The notes: generated from the letters alone by a model not told the origin. A stretch of 64,000 bases of DNA from Thraustochytrium sp. TN22 (GCA_013306675.1 JABLUY010000078.1:62001-126000), one strand, 5' to 3'; shown: positions 1 through 10,376, counted from the first letter of the stretch. Numbers and translations: made by a program.

Positions 1-488
1 CGCGCCACGCACAGGCTGCATCGAGAATCAAATCGCTGGGTCTTGAGCGCAGAAGCAGGACCAAGGGCCGGCCGCGAAGACGAGGGCGGCTCGACGGCCT
101 CACGCTGCCTGCCGCTGCCTGCCGCTGCCTAACCGCCTCAACGTTCTAGTTCTCGCCGATCGCCTGCCAGTGTCATTGGCCGCTGGGCACACGCTGCCGT
201 TGCCATGATTGCTGTCGCAGCCTGCTGCTTACTAAGAAGCCTGCCGAAGCCTTCACGCCTTGTCTCAGGCTGCGTTTACCAGTCAAGGACACCGGTCAAG
301 CGTCCCGGTCAACGGATCGGTTCACGTGCGCGACCGCTACGCGGCGCGGCGCGCGAGCGAGCAAGTCTGCAACTACGATCGGCCGACCGTTCGACCGGCC
401 GGCCATTCGACTGACCGACCAATCGATCCATCGATCCATCCATCAATCGATCGGCACGCGCGCGCGACGGTGACTGCGTGCGAGAGCA
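1..488. other. 5' flank of the first gene, no gene seen
   Basis: No coding region is supported here. It holds a 10-bp unit (gccgctgcct, first copy with one change) repeated three times at 101-130 and an ATCGATCCATC-type short repeat near 420-455. It is presumably promoter and 5' leader of the gene starting at 489; no TATA box was recognised. Confidence 0.5.
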
Positions 489-2640
489 ATGCGCCGAGCG
501 CTCACGGCGCTGGCCGTGGCCAGTGCCGCAGCCGTGGGACGCGGCGAGACAGGTGCTCAAGTCGTGGACTGGGAGAAGGACCGCATTTTCGGCCTCGAGT
601 ACGTGAGGTTGTGACGTGATGAAGGCGCAGAGGACCGCACACTAACCTTTCCCCCCGCGATCGCGCAGCGTCAAGGTGCTCAACTGCACTGGGCTGACCC
701 TGGACAAGTCCCTTTACGATGAGACTGTCTTCGAGGATTCAGCCAGCACGGGACTTTACTTGTACGCTTACATTTACCTGCGTGATGTGGCCAATCACGA
801 GGCGTACACGCTGTTGGACCGGTCCCGCACGGCCAAGTCGGGCGAAGCAGTGGAGGGCTCCTTCAACGTGAACCTCGTTCAGACCGGGTCCGACGACGAA
901 GAAAGCTTTGCATACCTGTCGGCGACGAGCAAGTACGTGAAGCTCGGCAATTACGAGCTTTACATGACGCTGCAGGATGCCAACACAGCAGCGGATCAGA
1001 AGGAAAGCAAGAGCACCATCCACGTGAACATCTCCTCCATCTCGCTCCCGCTGCCTACACAGTACAGCGCGAGTGACTGGGGCAGCAAGTTTGGCTATGA
1101 GACTGGACCTGCGCCCGTGCTCACGGTGGACGCGATCTCCTTTGCGGACGGCGAATCCATCGCCGGCTCGTGCTCCATGACGGTGCGGCTCTACGCGAAG
1201 CACTGCCTGGCCGGCGAGTACATCAACTACGGCGAAACTGTCGGCCCGTGCACAACGTGCAGCGCCGGCTCGTACTGTCCCATGGGCTTCTCGGCGCAGA
1301 CCTGTGAGCGTGGCACGTACTCAAACGCAGGCGCGGCGGAGTGCGAAAGCTGCCCGGACGGAACGGTGTCGTACTCGTTGGGCGCTTCGACCTGCGAGAC
1401 GTGCCCGGCCGGCACGTATCGCAACGCCTCCGTGACGTACGATTGCCAGGCATGTGACGCAGGCTTTTACGGCGCCGGCGGGAGCGACTCCCCGGAGTGC
1501 GACGGCGAGTGCGCCGCCGGCTTTTACTGCCCGGAGCGCTCGTCCTCGGCGCAGGAGAAGGCCTGCCCGCCGGGCTCCTGGAGCGCTGCGGGCGAATTCG
1601 AGTGCGAGCTCTGCGACGCGGGCTACTTTGGTGTGGGTAAGAGCACGAGCGCATCGTGCTCCGGCACGTGTAAGGCGGGCTACGTGTGCCCGAAGGGCTC
1701 GTCGAGTGCCACGCAGGAGCCCTGCTCGACAGCCAACCCGGCGTACTACTGTGAGGAAGGCTCGAGCGAGCCTAAGGTTGTGAGTGATGGTTACTACACT
1801 CTGGGCGCCGACAAGAGCCACCGCGAGAGCGCGCGCATCTGCCCGGCCGGTCACCGCTGCAGCGACGGCGTTTTGGAGGCGTGCCCGGAGGGCACGTACC
1901 AGGACGCCGAGGGCCAGGCCCAATGCCGCACGTGCGCCACCTGCGCGGCGGGCAACTACATGGATGGCTGCGGGGGCACCGAGGCTGGCTCGTGCTCCAC
2001 CTGCCTCATCACGGAGGACACCTTTGACGACTACTGCGCCTCGGACAGCGTCTTTTTGCAGTGCGACGGCACGGACGACTACGACACCTCGGCGTGCTTC
2101 GACTGTGGCAACAGCACGGACAGCATCAACGCCATCATCGCCGACAGCGTCCTCACGAACGCCACGGCGCTGCGCGAGTCGTACCGCATGAATTGCGAGG
2201 AGCGCTCCACCACGACGATTTTCAACGTTCAAAACGGGCTTCCGGCGTGGGCCATTGGCGCCTCGGTGGCAGGCGTGACGGTTGTCTTCGCCGGCATTCT
2301 GGCGCTCATCGCGCGCAAGCGGCGCCAGATGCGCCAGCGCCTCGACATGCTGTCCAAGGAGAACGCCAGCTTTGCCAACGAGCAGGACCTTGCTGTCTCC
2401 ATGCAGGCCAACGTGAACCCGTTTTTTGGCCGCCGAGGTGACGACAACCTCGACGCAGACAACGCGGCCGCACTCTATGAGGAGGAGCTCAATGAGCTCA
2501 AGTCGCACAAGCAGGCGCTCCAATCCGAGGTGCGCCGACTCAAGAAGGAGCAGCAGGAGAGCGCCGCTGCGCGCACGGAGCCGGTGCGCCTCACCATGCA
2601 CGCGGCCGGCAAGAAGCAGTTCGGCGAGGAGCAGCTCTGA
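489..2640 (+). CDS. Secreted/type I membrane protein with ephrin-receptor-like Cys repeats
   Basis: A short first exon at 489-598 starts MRRALTALAVASAAAVG, a typical signal peptide. A ~70 bp intron follows, with donor GTACGT at 599 and acceptor CAG ending at 668; this keeps the frame and gives about 693 residues. A junction 603/675 would also keep frame, so the exact splice is uncertain. The ectodomain has an N-terminal part without a recognised fold (to about residue 215). A cysteine-rich stretch follows, with repeated CPAGTY, CPPGSW and C-x-AGFYC units, the pattern of the ephrin-receptor-like (GCC2/GCC3) domain. One membrane span lies near residues 562-584 (nt 2245-2313), followed by RKRR and a charged, probably coiled-coil tail of about 110 residues. 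Topology suggests a cell-surface receptor or adhesion protein with a cytoplasmic tail. The ligand is unknown and no kinase domain is present. Confidence 0.8.
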
Positions 2641-3160
2641 TTGCTCGCGCCCTTGCCCGCGCGCCCCGACACTCATTTTGTACACTGCAACTTGCGCAAG
2701 CTAAAACAGCACAGCAAACCATCAGAGAGACTCCCCAAAACAAAGAACAGAGCTTGTCCGATAAACGACGAACAATACTTGCGCGCCAGCCATTTCAACC
2801 AACCAAGAACGAGACCTGTCTGCCTGCGATTTCAACAAATGAAAAAGAAGATTGTCTGCCTGTGCAAAGTATCCGCAAAGATCATGTACAAACAATGGAA
2901 AGGTTGAAGCACGAATGAGCGCTTCCACGGCATCGCGAGTTCCGCTTTCCATGAAGAGAATGACATGATCTGCAAAACACCCACTTTTTCGTGAAAAGAA
3001 AACTTCATCATCATCGTCGTCGTCATCAAATGAACGAACAAGCAGGCCAACAATAAAGGTCCACTTCCACAGCACCGCGAGCTCCGCCTTCCATGTATAA
3101 GAATCTGTCTGGCCAGTGAGAGCGCTCGATCAGAGGTGTACGACGTCAAGCGGCACCCGC
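2641..3160. other. Convergent 3' flank between membrane protein and LEO1
   Basis: This gap separates two convergent stop codons and is visibly richer in A/T than its surroundings. It has an AATAAA at 3052-3057 on the + strand and a CATCATCGTCGTCGTC run near 3007. It probably consists of two 3' UTRs; no gene is seen. Confidence 0.45.
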
Positions 3161-4834
3161 TTAAAAGTCATCATCGTCGTCGTCGTCAAAGACCTTGGAC
3201 TTCTTCTCGTGCGGCTGCGAGCTGCCGGCCTCGCCAGCCGCGGCTTGGCTGCTGCTGCTGCTGCTACTCGCCGCGGCGCCCGCCTTGCCGTCCGCTTCAT
3301 TCGCATCCGCGTCCGCGTCCGCGTCCTCGCTGCGCTTGCGCTTGTCGCCGGCGCCCTCGCCGCTGGTCCGCGACCTGGCGGCCGGCGCCTCATCGCCGTC
3401 GGACCCAGATGCGTCCGAGTCCTCCGACTCGGAGGCCAGCGCGCGCTTGCTGGCGCCCTTGGAGCGCACCGGGCGGTCGTCCTCCTCCGAATCCTCCGAG
3501 TCGGAGCTGCCCAGCTCTTCCTCCTCGCTCTCGCTGGCGCTCCCGAAAATCGCCTTCGGGTCGCCGCCGGCCTCCAAGAAGCGACGCGTCATGGGCACGG
3601 TGCGCGGCTTGCGCTTGGCGCGCTGCTTCTTGCGTGTGGCCAACTCTGCCTCGCGCGCCTTGAGCCGCGCGTCCTGCTCGTTCTCCGGCGCCAGGCGGAG
3701 CTCCATCGGCATGACGCGCGCCGCCTTGACGCTGTCCGACTTGAACCGCAGCTCCAGGTCCTCCATGGCCGGCGCTGCCTTCGTAGGCCGCATTGACACG
3801 GTCGTATCAATCATGGCCAACGCCTCCAAGCAGTTGAACGGGTCGCCGTCGTCGCGCACATCCTGGCCAATCGCGTACAGGAAGTGGTTGTGCGGCTTGT
3901 CCATGTTCACGTCGAAGACGTCGTTGCCGATGAGGAGCTGCACGGACCCGTCCGACCACTCCACGAAGCGCGCGTTGCTCTCGATCACAGGCTTGCCGTT
4001 CTCCTTCACCACCTCGCGCTTCTCGTCCAGCTTGTACCGCCACCGGATCACGCTGTCCTGCGCCAGCGCCTTGCCCAGCCGCCGCAGCCGCACCGCCTCC
4101 TTCTCCTCGTCAAAGAGAAAGCCGTCGTACGCGCTCGGCTCGACGTGCAGGCTGTTGGGCAGCCGCGCGAGCCCGGTCTCCGTACCCTCCTCGGGCCGGT
4201 CCACGGGCGGCACGCGGACCACGCTCGGCAGTTCGATCGGCACGCCGGCCTGTTGCGCCGCCGAAGCGTCCCGCATCGGGTCGTCCCCGTCCTCATCCGC
4301 GCGGTCGCGGGCCCCGTCCTCCGCGTCGCTGTCCTCCTTGCGCTTCTTCCCGCCCTTCTTCAGCTTCTTGCCGCCGCCGCCGCCGCCGCCGCCCTCGCTG
4401 TCGCTGTCCTCGTCCGAGCTCAGCATCATGTTCAGGCCGCGCTTCGCCTCCTCGTCGCCATCCTCCTCGTCCTTCTTCTTGCTCTCCTTGGCCTTTCCGT
4501 CGTCATCCTCATCGTCATCATCTTCCGCGTCGAAGAGATCGTCGTCGCTGTCGTCCTCTTCCTCCTTCTTCTCTTCCTCCTCCCCCTCCTCCTTCTCCTC
4601 CTTCTCCTCGCCCGCCTCCGCGTCCGCGCCCGCGGCGGTTGGCTCTGCCTCGGCCACCGCCGTCGCGGTGTCCTCCTTCTCCTCCTGCGCGGGCTTCGCC
4701 TCGGCCTTGCCCGCGTCCTGCTCGCCCGCGACCGTCTCGCCCGCGGCCTTCTCGCCCGCGGCCTCGCGCTCGCCCGTCGTCGCCGCGGCCGTCGCCGCCG
4801 CGGCGGCCTGGCCGGCCTCGCCGGCCTCGCTCAT
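3161..4834 (-). CDS. LEO1: LEO1-like subunit of the Paf1 transcription-elongation complex
   Basis: This encodes 557 residues from the ATG at 4834; the frame stays open upstream to 4966, but that part is only Arg/Ala/Gly-rich. The N-terminal half is Glu/Asp/Ala-rich and disordered. The central domain carries the LEO1 signature: ESNARFVEWSDGSVQLLIG followed by NDVFDV, about residues 300-330. An Arg/Lys-rich stretch with AKRKPRTVP follows, and the Ser/Asp/Glu-rich tail ends in KVFDDDDDDDF. LEO1 works with PAF1, CTR9, CDC73 and RTF1 on elongating RNA polymerase II and supports H2B ubiquitination and H3K4 methylation. Acidic ends around a basic core are usual for the family. It shares a 5' intergenic region with the UBA-like gene on the + strand. 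Confidence 0.88.
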   Translation of the reverse strand: MSEAGEAGQAAAAATAAATTGEREAAGEKAAGETVAGEQDAGKAEAKPAQEEKEDTATAVAEAEPTAAGADAEAGEEKEEKEEGEEEEKKEEEDDSDDDLFDAEDDDDEDDDGKAKESKKKDEEDGDEEAKRGLNMMLSSDEDSDSEGGGGGGGGKKLKKGGKKRKEDSDAEDGARDRADEDGDDPMRDASAAQQAGVPIELPSVVRVPPVDRPEEGTETGLARLPNSLHVEPSAYDGFLFDEEKEAVRLRRLGKALAQDSVIRWRYKLDEKREVVKENGKPVIESNARFVEWSDGSVQLLIGNDVFDVNMDKPHNHFLYAIGQDVRDDGDPFNCLEALAMIDTTVSMRPTKAAPAMEDLELRFKSDSVKAARVMPMELRLAPENEQDARLKAREAELATRKKQRAKRKPRTVPMTRRFLEAGGDPKAIFGSASESEEEELGSSDSEDSEEDDRPVRSKGASKRALASESEDSDASGSDGDEAPAARSRTSGEGAGDKRKRSEDADADADANEADGKAGAAASSSSSSSQAAAGEAGSSQPHEKKSKVFDDDDDDDF

Positions 4835-4895
4835 GGCGACGCCGCTGCCGCCGCCGTTGCTGCCGCCGCCGCCACGCAGGCGCCGAGCCGCCGCT

Positions 4896-4920
4896 CGCCG
4901 CGCCGCGCCGCGCCGCGCCG
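4896..4920. repeat. (CGCCG)5 pentanucleotide array, LEO1 5' leader
   Basis: Five perfect CGCCG units. On the LEO1 sense strand this reads as CGGCG, a rotation of the GGCGC unit found before the XPO1 and Sec14-like start codons. Confidence 0.9.
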
Positions 4921-5010
4921 CCGCGCCGCCGCCTCGCCCGCCGCGCTGCGCCGCGCCGCGCCGCAAGGCTTTGCCGCCGTTCGGGCTGCGCGAGCGGCTC
5001 GCGCTGCGTC

Positions 5011-5046
5011 GTCTTCGTCTTCGTCTTCGTCTTCGTCTTCGTCTTC
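5011..5046. repeat. (GTCTTC)6 hexanucleotide array
   Basis: Six perfect GTCTTC units followed by imperfect copies to about 5090. It lies upstream of LEO1 on its minus-strand template. Confidence 0.9.
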
Positions 5047-5815
5047 GTCTGCGTCTTCGCCTACTTCGTCTTCTTCGTCTTCTTCGGCGCCTTCAAGTTG
5101 GTCGCCTCGGCGCGATGCTTCCAGTGGGCCACGGCGCTCGACGAGCTCGCGCTTGCGCTTGTTGTTGCTTCTGCTGCCCGGTCCGCCCGCTCATCGAGGT
5201 CGTCGTGGAGGTCATGGACGTCGTGGACGTCGAGCTCTGGCTGGACTCCTAAGAAAATGGGATGCAGGCAGCTCAAGATGATGCGGGCAGCTCAAGATGC
5301 TCGAGGCCGCGCCCCACGTCGCTCGGGCGAGCTGTTACTGCAGAGTTGCATGTGGAGAATCGCGCGAGTTTGACATTCCCTGCCCTCTCGTTCATGCATG
5401 TGGAAACACGGACACGTCAAGGACGATCACTCCAGCGCCGATGCTTTTGCCATTGGCCTTGGTCTGACTGTTAGAGCCGGGCCGCCCGAGTCGCCACCAT
5501 GCCCTCGTCGCCGCAAGAAGCTCAGCTCGACGACTGCATGTCTTTGACATGGCGCGTGGGCTCGACTTGCCCAAACTCGCCAAGGTCGTCGCGCTGCGGC
5601 GGCGGCGACAGGCGGCGACAGGCGGCGGCGGGTGCGACGAGGACGTGACGACAACGGCGGCGGCGCGGCGGCGAGGGCCACCCGCCCCCCCTGGCCAGCC
5701 GGGAACCAGCCCCGGTTCGCAGCGGTCGCGGCAGCGGCGACGACGTAGATCGGATCGGGTCGCGGAGCGCGCCACGGAGGGCGGCAGCAAGTTCTTGCTC
5801 AAGTTCTGCGCCAAA

Positions 5816-8356
5816 ATGGCGGCAGGATCGCGGCTCGAGGAGGCGGCGAGCGTGCTGGCGACGACATGGGCGGGTGCGCTGACGCAGGCGGAGCTGATGC
5901 GACTGCTGGTGGTGAGCAAGGCGCTGCGCGAGGTCATTTTGCGCGTGTGCTTCGCCAAGGACGCGCCCGTGAGGGACTGGATGGACCGCGACGGCGCGAT
6001 CTGGCCGGGCCCGCGCCAGGTGGCGCACCCAGTCCTCGCACCGCTCGTGCTTCACGGCCACGTGTCCGCGGAGAAGGCCGCCGTCGAGGCTGCTGCGGAG
6101 GGCGGGCCCGTGGAGGCAGCACCGCCATGGGGCGACCGTGTCGGCATGCACGATCTGGCGCGGCGCGCGCGCGCGCTCTGCATCGCGGCGAATGTGTCGG
6201 GCCCACTCCGGGCGCGCCTCGAGGATCTCGTCAAAATGCGCGCCATCCCGGTGCTCAAGGTGGTGTGCTCGAGCGGCGCCATATGGGCTTGTGCGCTAGG
6301 CTTCCTGCGCGCCAAGTCGCTGCTCAAGCGCATGGACGAGGTGCCGCGCGCTCTCTGCATCCTGGTCGGGCTCGACGACAGGCAGGTCAACCCACCCAGC
6401 GAGGCGGACGCGTCGCGCGGCGCCATTGCCGCTTTTTTGGGGCAGCGCACCAACGCCTGCAAGCTCCAGCTGGACGAGCACTGGCTCGTGTGCCGCTGGC
6501 TCTGGCGCGAGACCAAGGTGGCGCGCAATCATAACGTGCGCCGCGTCATGAAGCTCGTCACGGACCCAAAGCGTCGCACGCTTACCCTGAGTGCGCAGTG
6601 CGTCTTCGTGGGGGCGCTCGTGGCTCAGGACAAGGTGCGCGAGGCGCTCAGCGACGGTACACTCGACTTTAACGACTTTGCGCACACCGTCGGCCGCAGC
6701 AACAACCGCATCATGGCCGAGATTCTTTGCAATCGCGGTATGGAAGCGCTGCGCTCCGGCAAGGTCACGCTCAAGGAGGCTGCCACCGTGCATCCGGCCC
6801 TTTTGCACAAGGTGCTGCTACACACCGACTTGCTCCGCCTGCAGGACGTCACCGGCATGCACCCCTCGAGCGTCGACCAGGTCGCCATGGTGGACGAGGT
6901 GCTGCGCCGCCGAGAAGCGTGGCAAGGCCGCGCGTCCATCAGCGAGCTGCTTCGCCTCCCAGACCTCGACACGCTTCGATTTTTTCTGAGCGCGGAGTGC
7001 CAGTCGTGGCTTGCGCGTGGCGCGCAAGATACCGACGCGCTGGCCGACATACCCGCCGGCGCGCCGCAGCCGAGCGAGCAGTCGGCCCGATTCCTGCGGC
7101 AGTGGCTCTCCTTGCGCCAAGGCCGCGGCCTCTTGCACGAGGGCGTCGTGTCGCTGCAGGAAGTTCTCGCCCTCGTCCCGTTCGAGACCTGTCTGGAGAC
7201 GCTGCTCGGCCCGGCCGGCGTGGGCGCGCTCCGCTCGGGCCAGACGCAAATGGCGGATCTCGCGCGCTCCTTGTCCAGTGCCGAACTCAGGGCGCTTCTC
7301 GAGGAGCCTTCGAGGCGCGCAAGCGGGACCCTCAAGAAGGAAACCCTCAAGGCGTCGCCGGACACCTTGCAGGCGATGGTGCCACCGGCCTTCAAAGATT
7401 GCCATGGGACGTGCGCTCCGTCGCTGCGACAGCAGGGCGCCGCGGCGGACGTGGGCGAGGGCCAGGATGTCCTGGAACCTCGCGTCGACCTTCTTGTTCG
7501 CTTCTGCGCGGAAGCGCCGGTCACAGAGGACGAGGCGCGCCTGCACCTCACGCGCAGCGGCTGGAATTTGGAAATGGCCCTGCGCGACTACCGCGCTGTG
7601 GAGGCGGAGCGAGCCAGGAGCGTCGAGTGCGTTCGCGACGCGGCCGGCGGTCGGCTGTCTGCGGAGCAAGCGCGCGCATATCTCTTCCAGCACGACTGGG
7701 ACCTGAGCGCGGCGCTGGACAACATTCACGACGAGGTCGCGACGCGGTCCACGGCCGTGGCGCACTGGGACGGCGCCGCGGCGGAGGCGCTGCCTGGTCA
7801 AGCGAGCAAGCGCAAGTTTGCCGATCTGGTGCGCTCCTCGCAGCGACCGCGGCAGTCCGCGCTGACCGCGGCCGTCCAGAGCAGCCGCGGCGTTGCGGCC
7901 GCCGGCAGTGGCAGCAGCAGCAGTAGCGATACGGATGACTATGCCGCGGAGCTGCGCGACGAGGACGCCGGGAGGCGGTGCGGGGGCTGCGGAGGTGGCG
8001 ACGACCGCTTTGACCGTGGGCAGTGTTTGCTGGGGTTTGACGAGCACGCCGAGGAGAGCGCGGACTTTTCCGGCCGCAAGGACGACGCAGACGACGGTCC
8101 CGAGACGCCGACCCGCTTACAGTCAGACATAGCTACGTCGAGCCCGAAAGCGGACAAGGCGCAGGCCGGCAGCGAGGCGGGCATGGATTTTGAGGGCGTC
8201 CTCAACGGCGGTGAGCCCACGCGGAAACAACTGGACACGCTGCTGCGCTTCATGGACGTCTCGGGTGCCAAAACGGAGGACTACGCGGTCTCCGTGCTGC
8301 GTATGTGCAATTGGAACCTGGAGACGGCGGTGCAGACGCACTTTGCGAGCCAGTGA
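5816..8356 (+). CDS. Helical-repeat protein with three UBA-like domains
   Basis: About 846 residues from ATG 5816 (context CCAAAATGGC). The open frame reaches back to 5549, but that part is Arg/Gly-rich and unlikely to be coding. The N-terminus (ELMRLLVVSKALREVILRVC) recalls an F-box helix but is too weak to call. The middle is alpha-helical and contains a recurring ALRSG or ALSDG motif near residues 275, 308 and 468. The C-terminal third has three UBA/TAP-C-like helices: SGWNLEMALRDY (about 580-592), HDWDLSAALDNI (about 626-637) and CNWNLETAVQTHF (about 832-844). Each follows the family pattern of W-[ND]-L-x-x-A-[LV]. UBA-like domains bind ubiquitin or related surfaces, so a ubiquitin-linked adaptor role is plausible. 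The precise family is not recognised. Confidence 0.75.
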   Translation: MAAGSRLEEAASVLATTWAGALTQAELMRLLVVSKALREVILRVCFAKDAPVRDWMDRDGAIWPGPRQVAHPVLAPLVLHGHVSAEKAAVEAAAEGGPVEAAPPWGDRVGMHDLARRARALCIAANVSGPLRARLEDLVKMRAIPVLKVVCSSGAIWACALGFLRAKSLLKRMDEVPRALCILVGLDDRQVNPPSEADASRGAIAAFLGQRTNACKLQLDEHWLVCRWLWRETKVARNHNVRRVMKLVTDPKRRTLTLSAQCVFVGALVAQDKVREALSDGTLDFNDFAHTVGRSNNRIMAEILCNRGMEALRSGKVTLKEAATVHPALLHKVLLHTDLLRLQDVTGMHPSSVDQVAMVDEVLRRREAWQGRASISELLRLPDLDTLRFFLSAECQSWLARGAQDTDALADIPAGAPQPSEQSARFLRQWLSLRQGRGLLHEGVVSLQEVLALVPFETCLETLLGPAGVGALRSGQTQMADLARSLSSAELRALLEEPSRRASGTLKKETLKASPDTLQAMVPPAFKDCHGTCAPSLRQQGAAADVGEGQDVLEPRVDLLVRFCAEAPVTEDEARLHLTRSGWNLEMALRDYRAVEAERARSVECVRDAAGGRLSAEQARAYLFQHDWDLSAALDNIHDEVATRSTAVAHWDGAAAEALPGQASKRKFADLVRSSQRPRQSALTAAVQSSRGVAAAGSGSSSSSDTDDYAAELRDEDAGRRCGGCGGGDDRFDRGQCLLGFDEHAEESADFSGRKDDADDGPETPTRLQSDIATSSPKADKAQAGSEAGMDFEGVLNGGEPTRKQLDTLLRFMDVSGAKTEDYAVSVLRMCNWNLETAVQTHFASQ

Positions 8357-8530
8357 GCTGCACCGACGTGACTCGGCCGGCAGGCCAGCAGGCACGGGGC
8401 CATGTATGGATTTCTCCTTCCATCCACACGGGTGTACAATATAGCTATCTGTTTGTCTGTTTTCAGGTGCCGTGCGTTGGCGTTGAGTGGCCGCGACGCC
8501 GGTTGGGACAACAACAACCGGCGAAGTGCT

Positions 8531-8570
8531 TGCTCGCTGCCTTCGCTCCTTGCTCGCTGCCTTCGCTCCT
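8531..8570. repeat. 20-bp perfect tandem duplication abutting the SDR stop codon
   Basis: A 20-bp unit beginning TGCTCGCTGCC occurs twice without a mismatch and ends directly at the SDR stop codon (8571-8573). It lies between two convergent genes, so it is in the 3' UTR of one or both. Confidence 0.9.
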
Positions 8571-9740
8571 TCAAAGCCCGACCTCGCTGGAGGCGAAGCC
8601 CGTGAGCTTCTCCGCAAGCGCCCAAAAGCGCGCGCCGGCGGCCGGGTCGAGCGCGGCTTCCGGCTGTGGCGCAATGGCGCAATGCTCGAACCACTTGCCG
8701 GAGATGCCTGCGACCTCGGCGCTGGTGGCCACGTGCAGCGTGGTATTGGAACCCGTTACGGTGGTCTTGTTGAAGGTGTAGTTGAAGACGATGCGCTGCG
8801 CGATCTGCAGCACGTAGGGGATGTTACGCACAATGCCGGACGGGATGGTGCCGGGCATGAGCGAGTTGATCTGCACGGCGTCGCCGTTGGCGCGCAAGCG
8901 GCGGTCCATCTCAGTGCGGAAGAGCTCAAGGCCGAGCTTGCTCTGGCCGTACTGCGGCAGCATGCTGAGCGACTTGCTCTTGCACATGGGGTCCTGGAAG
9001 TCGAAGCCGCCGTTGAGGGCCGCAAGGATGTGCATGGTGGAGGACACGAGCGTGACGCGCGCGCCGCCCGGCAGCGTCGACTTGCGCAGCGCCGGCAACA
9101 GCATGAGCACCAGCAGGTAGGGCGCGAAGCAGTTCACCTGCATCGACATCTCCAGGCCGTCCGAGGACTCCTTGCGCGTGGGCCACATCCCACCGGCGTT
9201 GTTCACGAGGATGTCCACCGTGTCATACTTGGCGAGGAGGGCGGCCACGAAGGCGCGCACCGACTTGAAGCTGCCCAGGTCGAGCGCCATCACCTCCACC
9301 TTGTCGTTGCCCGTGGTCTTGCGGATGTCGGCGCAGACCGCGTCTGCGGTCTCCTTGGTGCGGCACGCCATGATGACGCGCGCGCCCATCCTAGCAATGC
9401 CGCGGGCCGTCTCCACGCCGATGCCCGAGTTGCTCCCGGTCACAATCACCGTGCGGCCGGTGAGGTCCATGGGCCTGCCTGGCATGGGCCCGCGGATCTG
9501 CCGCCGCCACACCTCGCGGAAGCTCAGCGCCAGCGCCGGCATGAGCGCGGCGCATGCCAGCTCGCTCTGCATCACCGGTGCCCGGCACGAGCTCAGGCTG
9601 TGCATGGCGGCCACCCAGGCCACCAGCCCGAGCGCCTCCTTGCGCTCCACGTGCTCCAGCGTGCCAAACCTGAACGCGAAGCACGCCACGCAGTACGCCA
9701 CCAGGGCCCTGCCCGTCCACAGGCACACCGCATCCATCAT
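8571..9740 (-). CDS. Short-chain dehydrogenase/reductase, retinol dehydrogenase-like, membrane-anchored
   Basis: This encodes 389 residues. Two hydrophobic N-terminal stretches (CLWTGRALVAYCVACFAF and a second near residue 40) suggest a membrane anchor, probably at the ER. The Rossmann domain has the cofactor motif TGSNSGIG (about 99-106), the structural NNAG (about 178-181), the catalytic Ser in LVSS, and YGQSK as the YxxxK catalytic pair (about 262-266). This is the classical SDR arrangement of the RDH11-14/WWOX-like group, which uses NAD(P)(H) on lipid-like alcohols or ketones. The substrate here cannot be told. The ATG at 9740 lies just after CTCC/CTG-rich leader sequence and is divergent from the unknown gene at 10377. 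Confidence 0.88.
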   Translation of the reverse strand: MMDAVCLWTGRALVAYCVACFAFRFGTLEHVERKEALGLVAWVAAMHSLSSCRAPVMQSELACAALMPALALSFREVWRRQIRGPMPGRPMDLTGRTVIVTGSNSGIGVETARGIARMGARVIMACRTKETADAVCADIRKTTGNDKVEVMALDLGSFKSVRAFVAALLAKYDTVDILVNNAGGMWPTRKESSDGLEMSMQVNCFAPYLLVLMLLPALRKSTLPGGARVTLVSSTMHILAALNGGFDFQDPMCKSKSLSMLPQYGQSKLGLELFRTEMDRRLRANGDAVQINSLMPGTIPSGIVRNIPYVLQIAQRIVFNYTFNKTTVTGSNTTLHVATSAEVAGISGKWFEHCAIAPQPEAALDPAAGARFWALAEKLTGFASSEVGL

Positions 9741-10376
9741 GCTGGATCTCCTGCGCGCCGTGCGCCGCCCTCTCCTCCTCCTCCTCCTCCTCCTCCTCCT
9801 GCTGCTGCTGCTTTTGCTGCTGCTCGCCCTCGCTTTCGCTCGTTCTCGCTCTCGCTCGCGCTCACGACCTCAGGCGTCGAGTGCTTCTGCGTGCTGCCCC
9901 TCGTCGCGTCGCGTCGCGTCTCCTCGCGTTGCGTCGCCTCGCGTTGCGTCGCCTCGCCTCACGCCGCGTCCGTCGCGGGCCGCACGACACCGAGGCGGCG
10001 AGCGGGATTGGCACTGCGAATGCGAATGCGAATGCGAATGCGATGACGACGATGATGCGCAAATTGCTTGCGCGCTCCCTGATTGCGGGCTGGCGCCGCT
10101 GTTGACGCATGCCGCGCGCCGTGCCCCCCGCGCGCCGCGCCGCTGCCCGCGCGCGGGGGGCACCCTGCGCGTCCGCGTGCTCGGCGCGCCGCCGTCCCAA
10201 ACGGATAACGGACGTCCGCGACGCCGTCCCGCGAGCGCCGCCGCCTTCGACTCCAGGTTCGAACTCCGACGCCCGCGGCCGCCACGGCGCGCGCGCGCGC
10301 GGCGCGGATGGACTGCGCGGCGCCCGCGGCGCACGGCCGCCGCCGCCGCGCGCGGGCTCGAGCGCCGGACGCGGGC
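9741..10376. other. Divergent 5' region rich in short repeats
   Basis: It contains a CTC/CTG run at about 9772-9828, degenerate GCGTC/GCCTC pentamers at about 9905-9965 and GCGAAT hexamers at about 10015-10042. A GGTTCGAACTCC near 10256 resembles a tRNA B box, but there is no matching tRNA fold. No gene is seen. Confidence 0.5.

Larger units (their letters stand above)
4835..5815. other. Divergent 5' region between LEO1 and the UBA-like gene
   Basis: The region holds promoters and leaders of two divergent genes. On the LEO1 side are (CGCCG)5 at 4896-4920 and (GTCTTC)6 at 5011-5046, with degenerate continuation to about 5090. A TTCAAGTT motif lies at 5092-5099. Reading frames stay open across much of it because of the GC content, but I see no separate gene. 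Confidence 0.5.

Noticed and set aside
1321-2685. 454-codon open frame on the minus strand
   Set aside because: It is antisense to the Cys-repeat membrane protein and has the Arg/Ala/Leu-rich composition of a GC-rich shadow frame.
3195-5252. 685-codon open frame on the plus strand
   Set aside because: It is a Ser/Arg-rich shadow of LEO1, whose motifs are unmistakable on the minus strand.
5549-5815. N-terminal extension of the UBA-like protein
   Set aside because: The extension is Arg/Gly/Ala simple sequence; ATG 5816 has a better context and begins ordered sequence.
10240-10275. tRNA gene suggested by GGTTCGAACTCC
   Set aside because: No A box at the right distance and no cloverleaf-forming arms around it.
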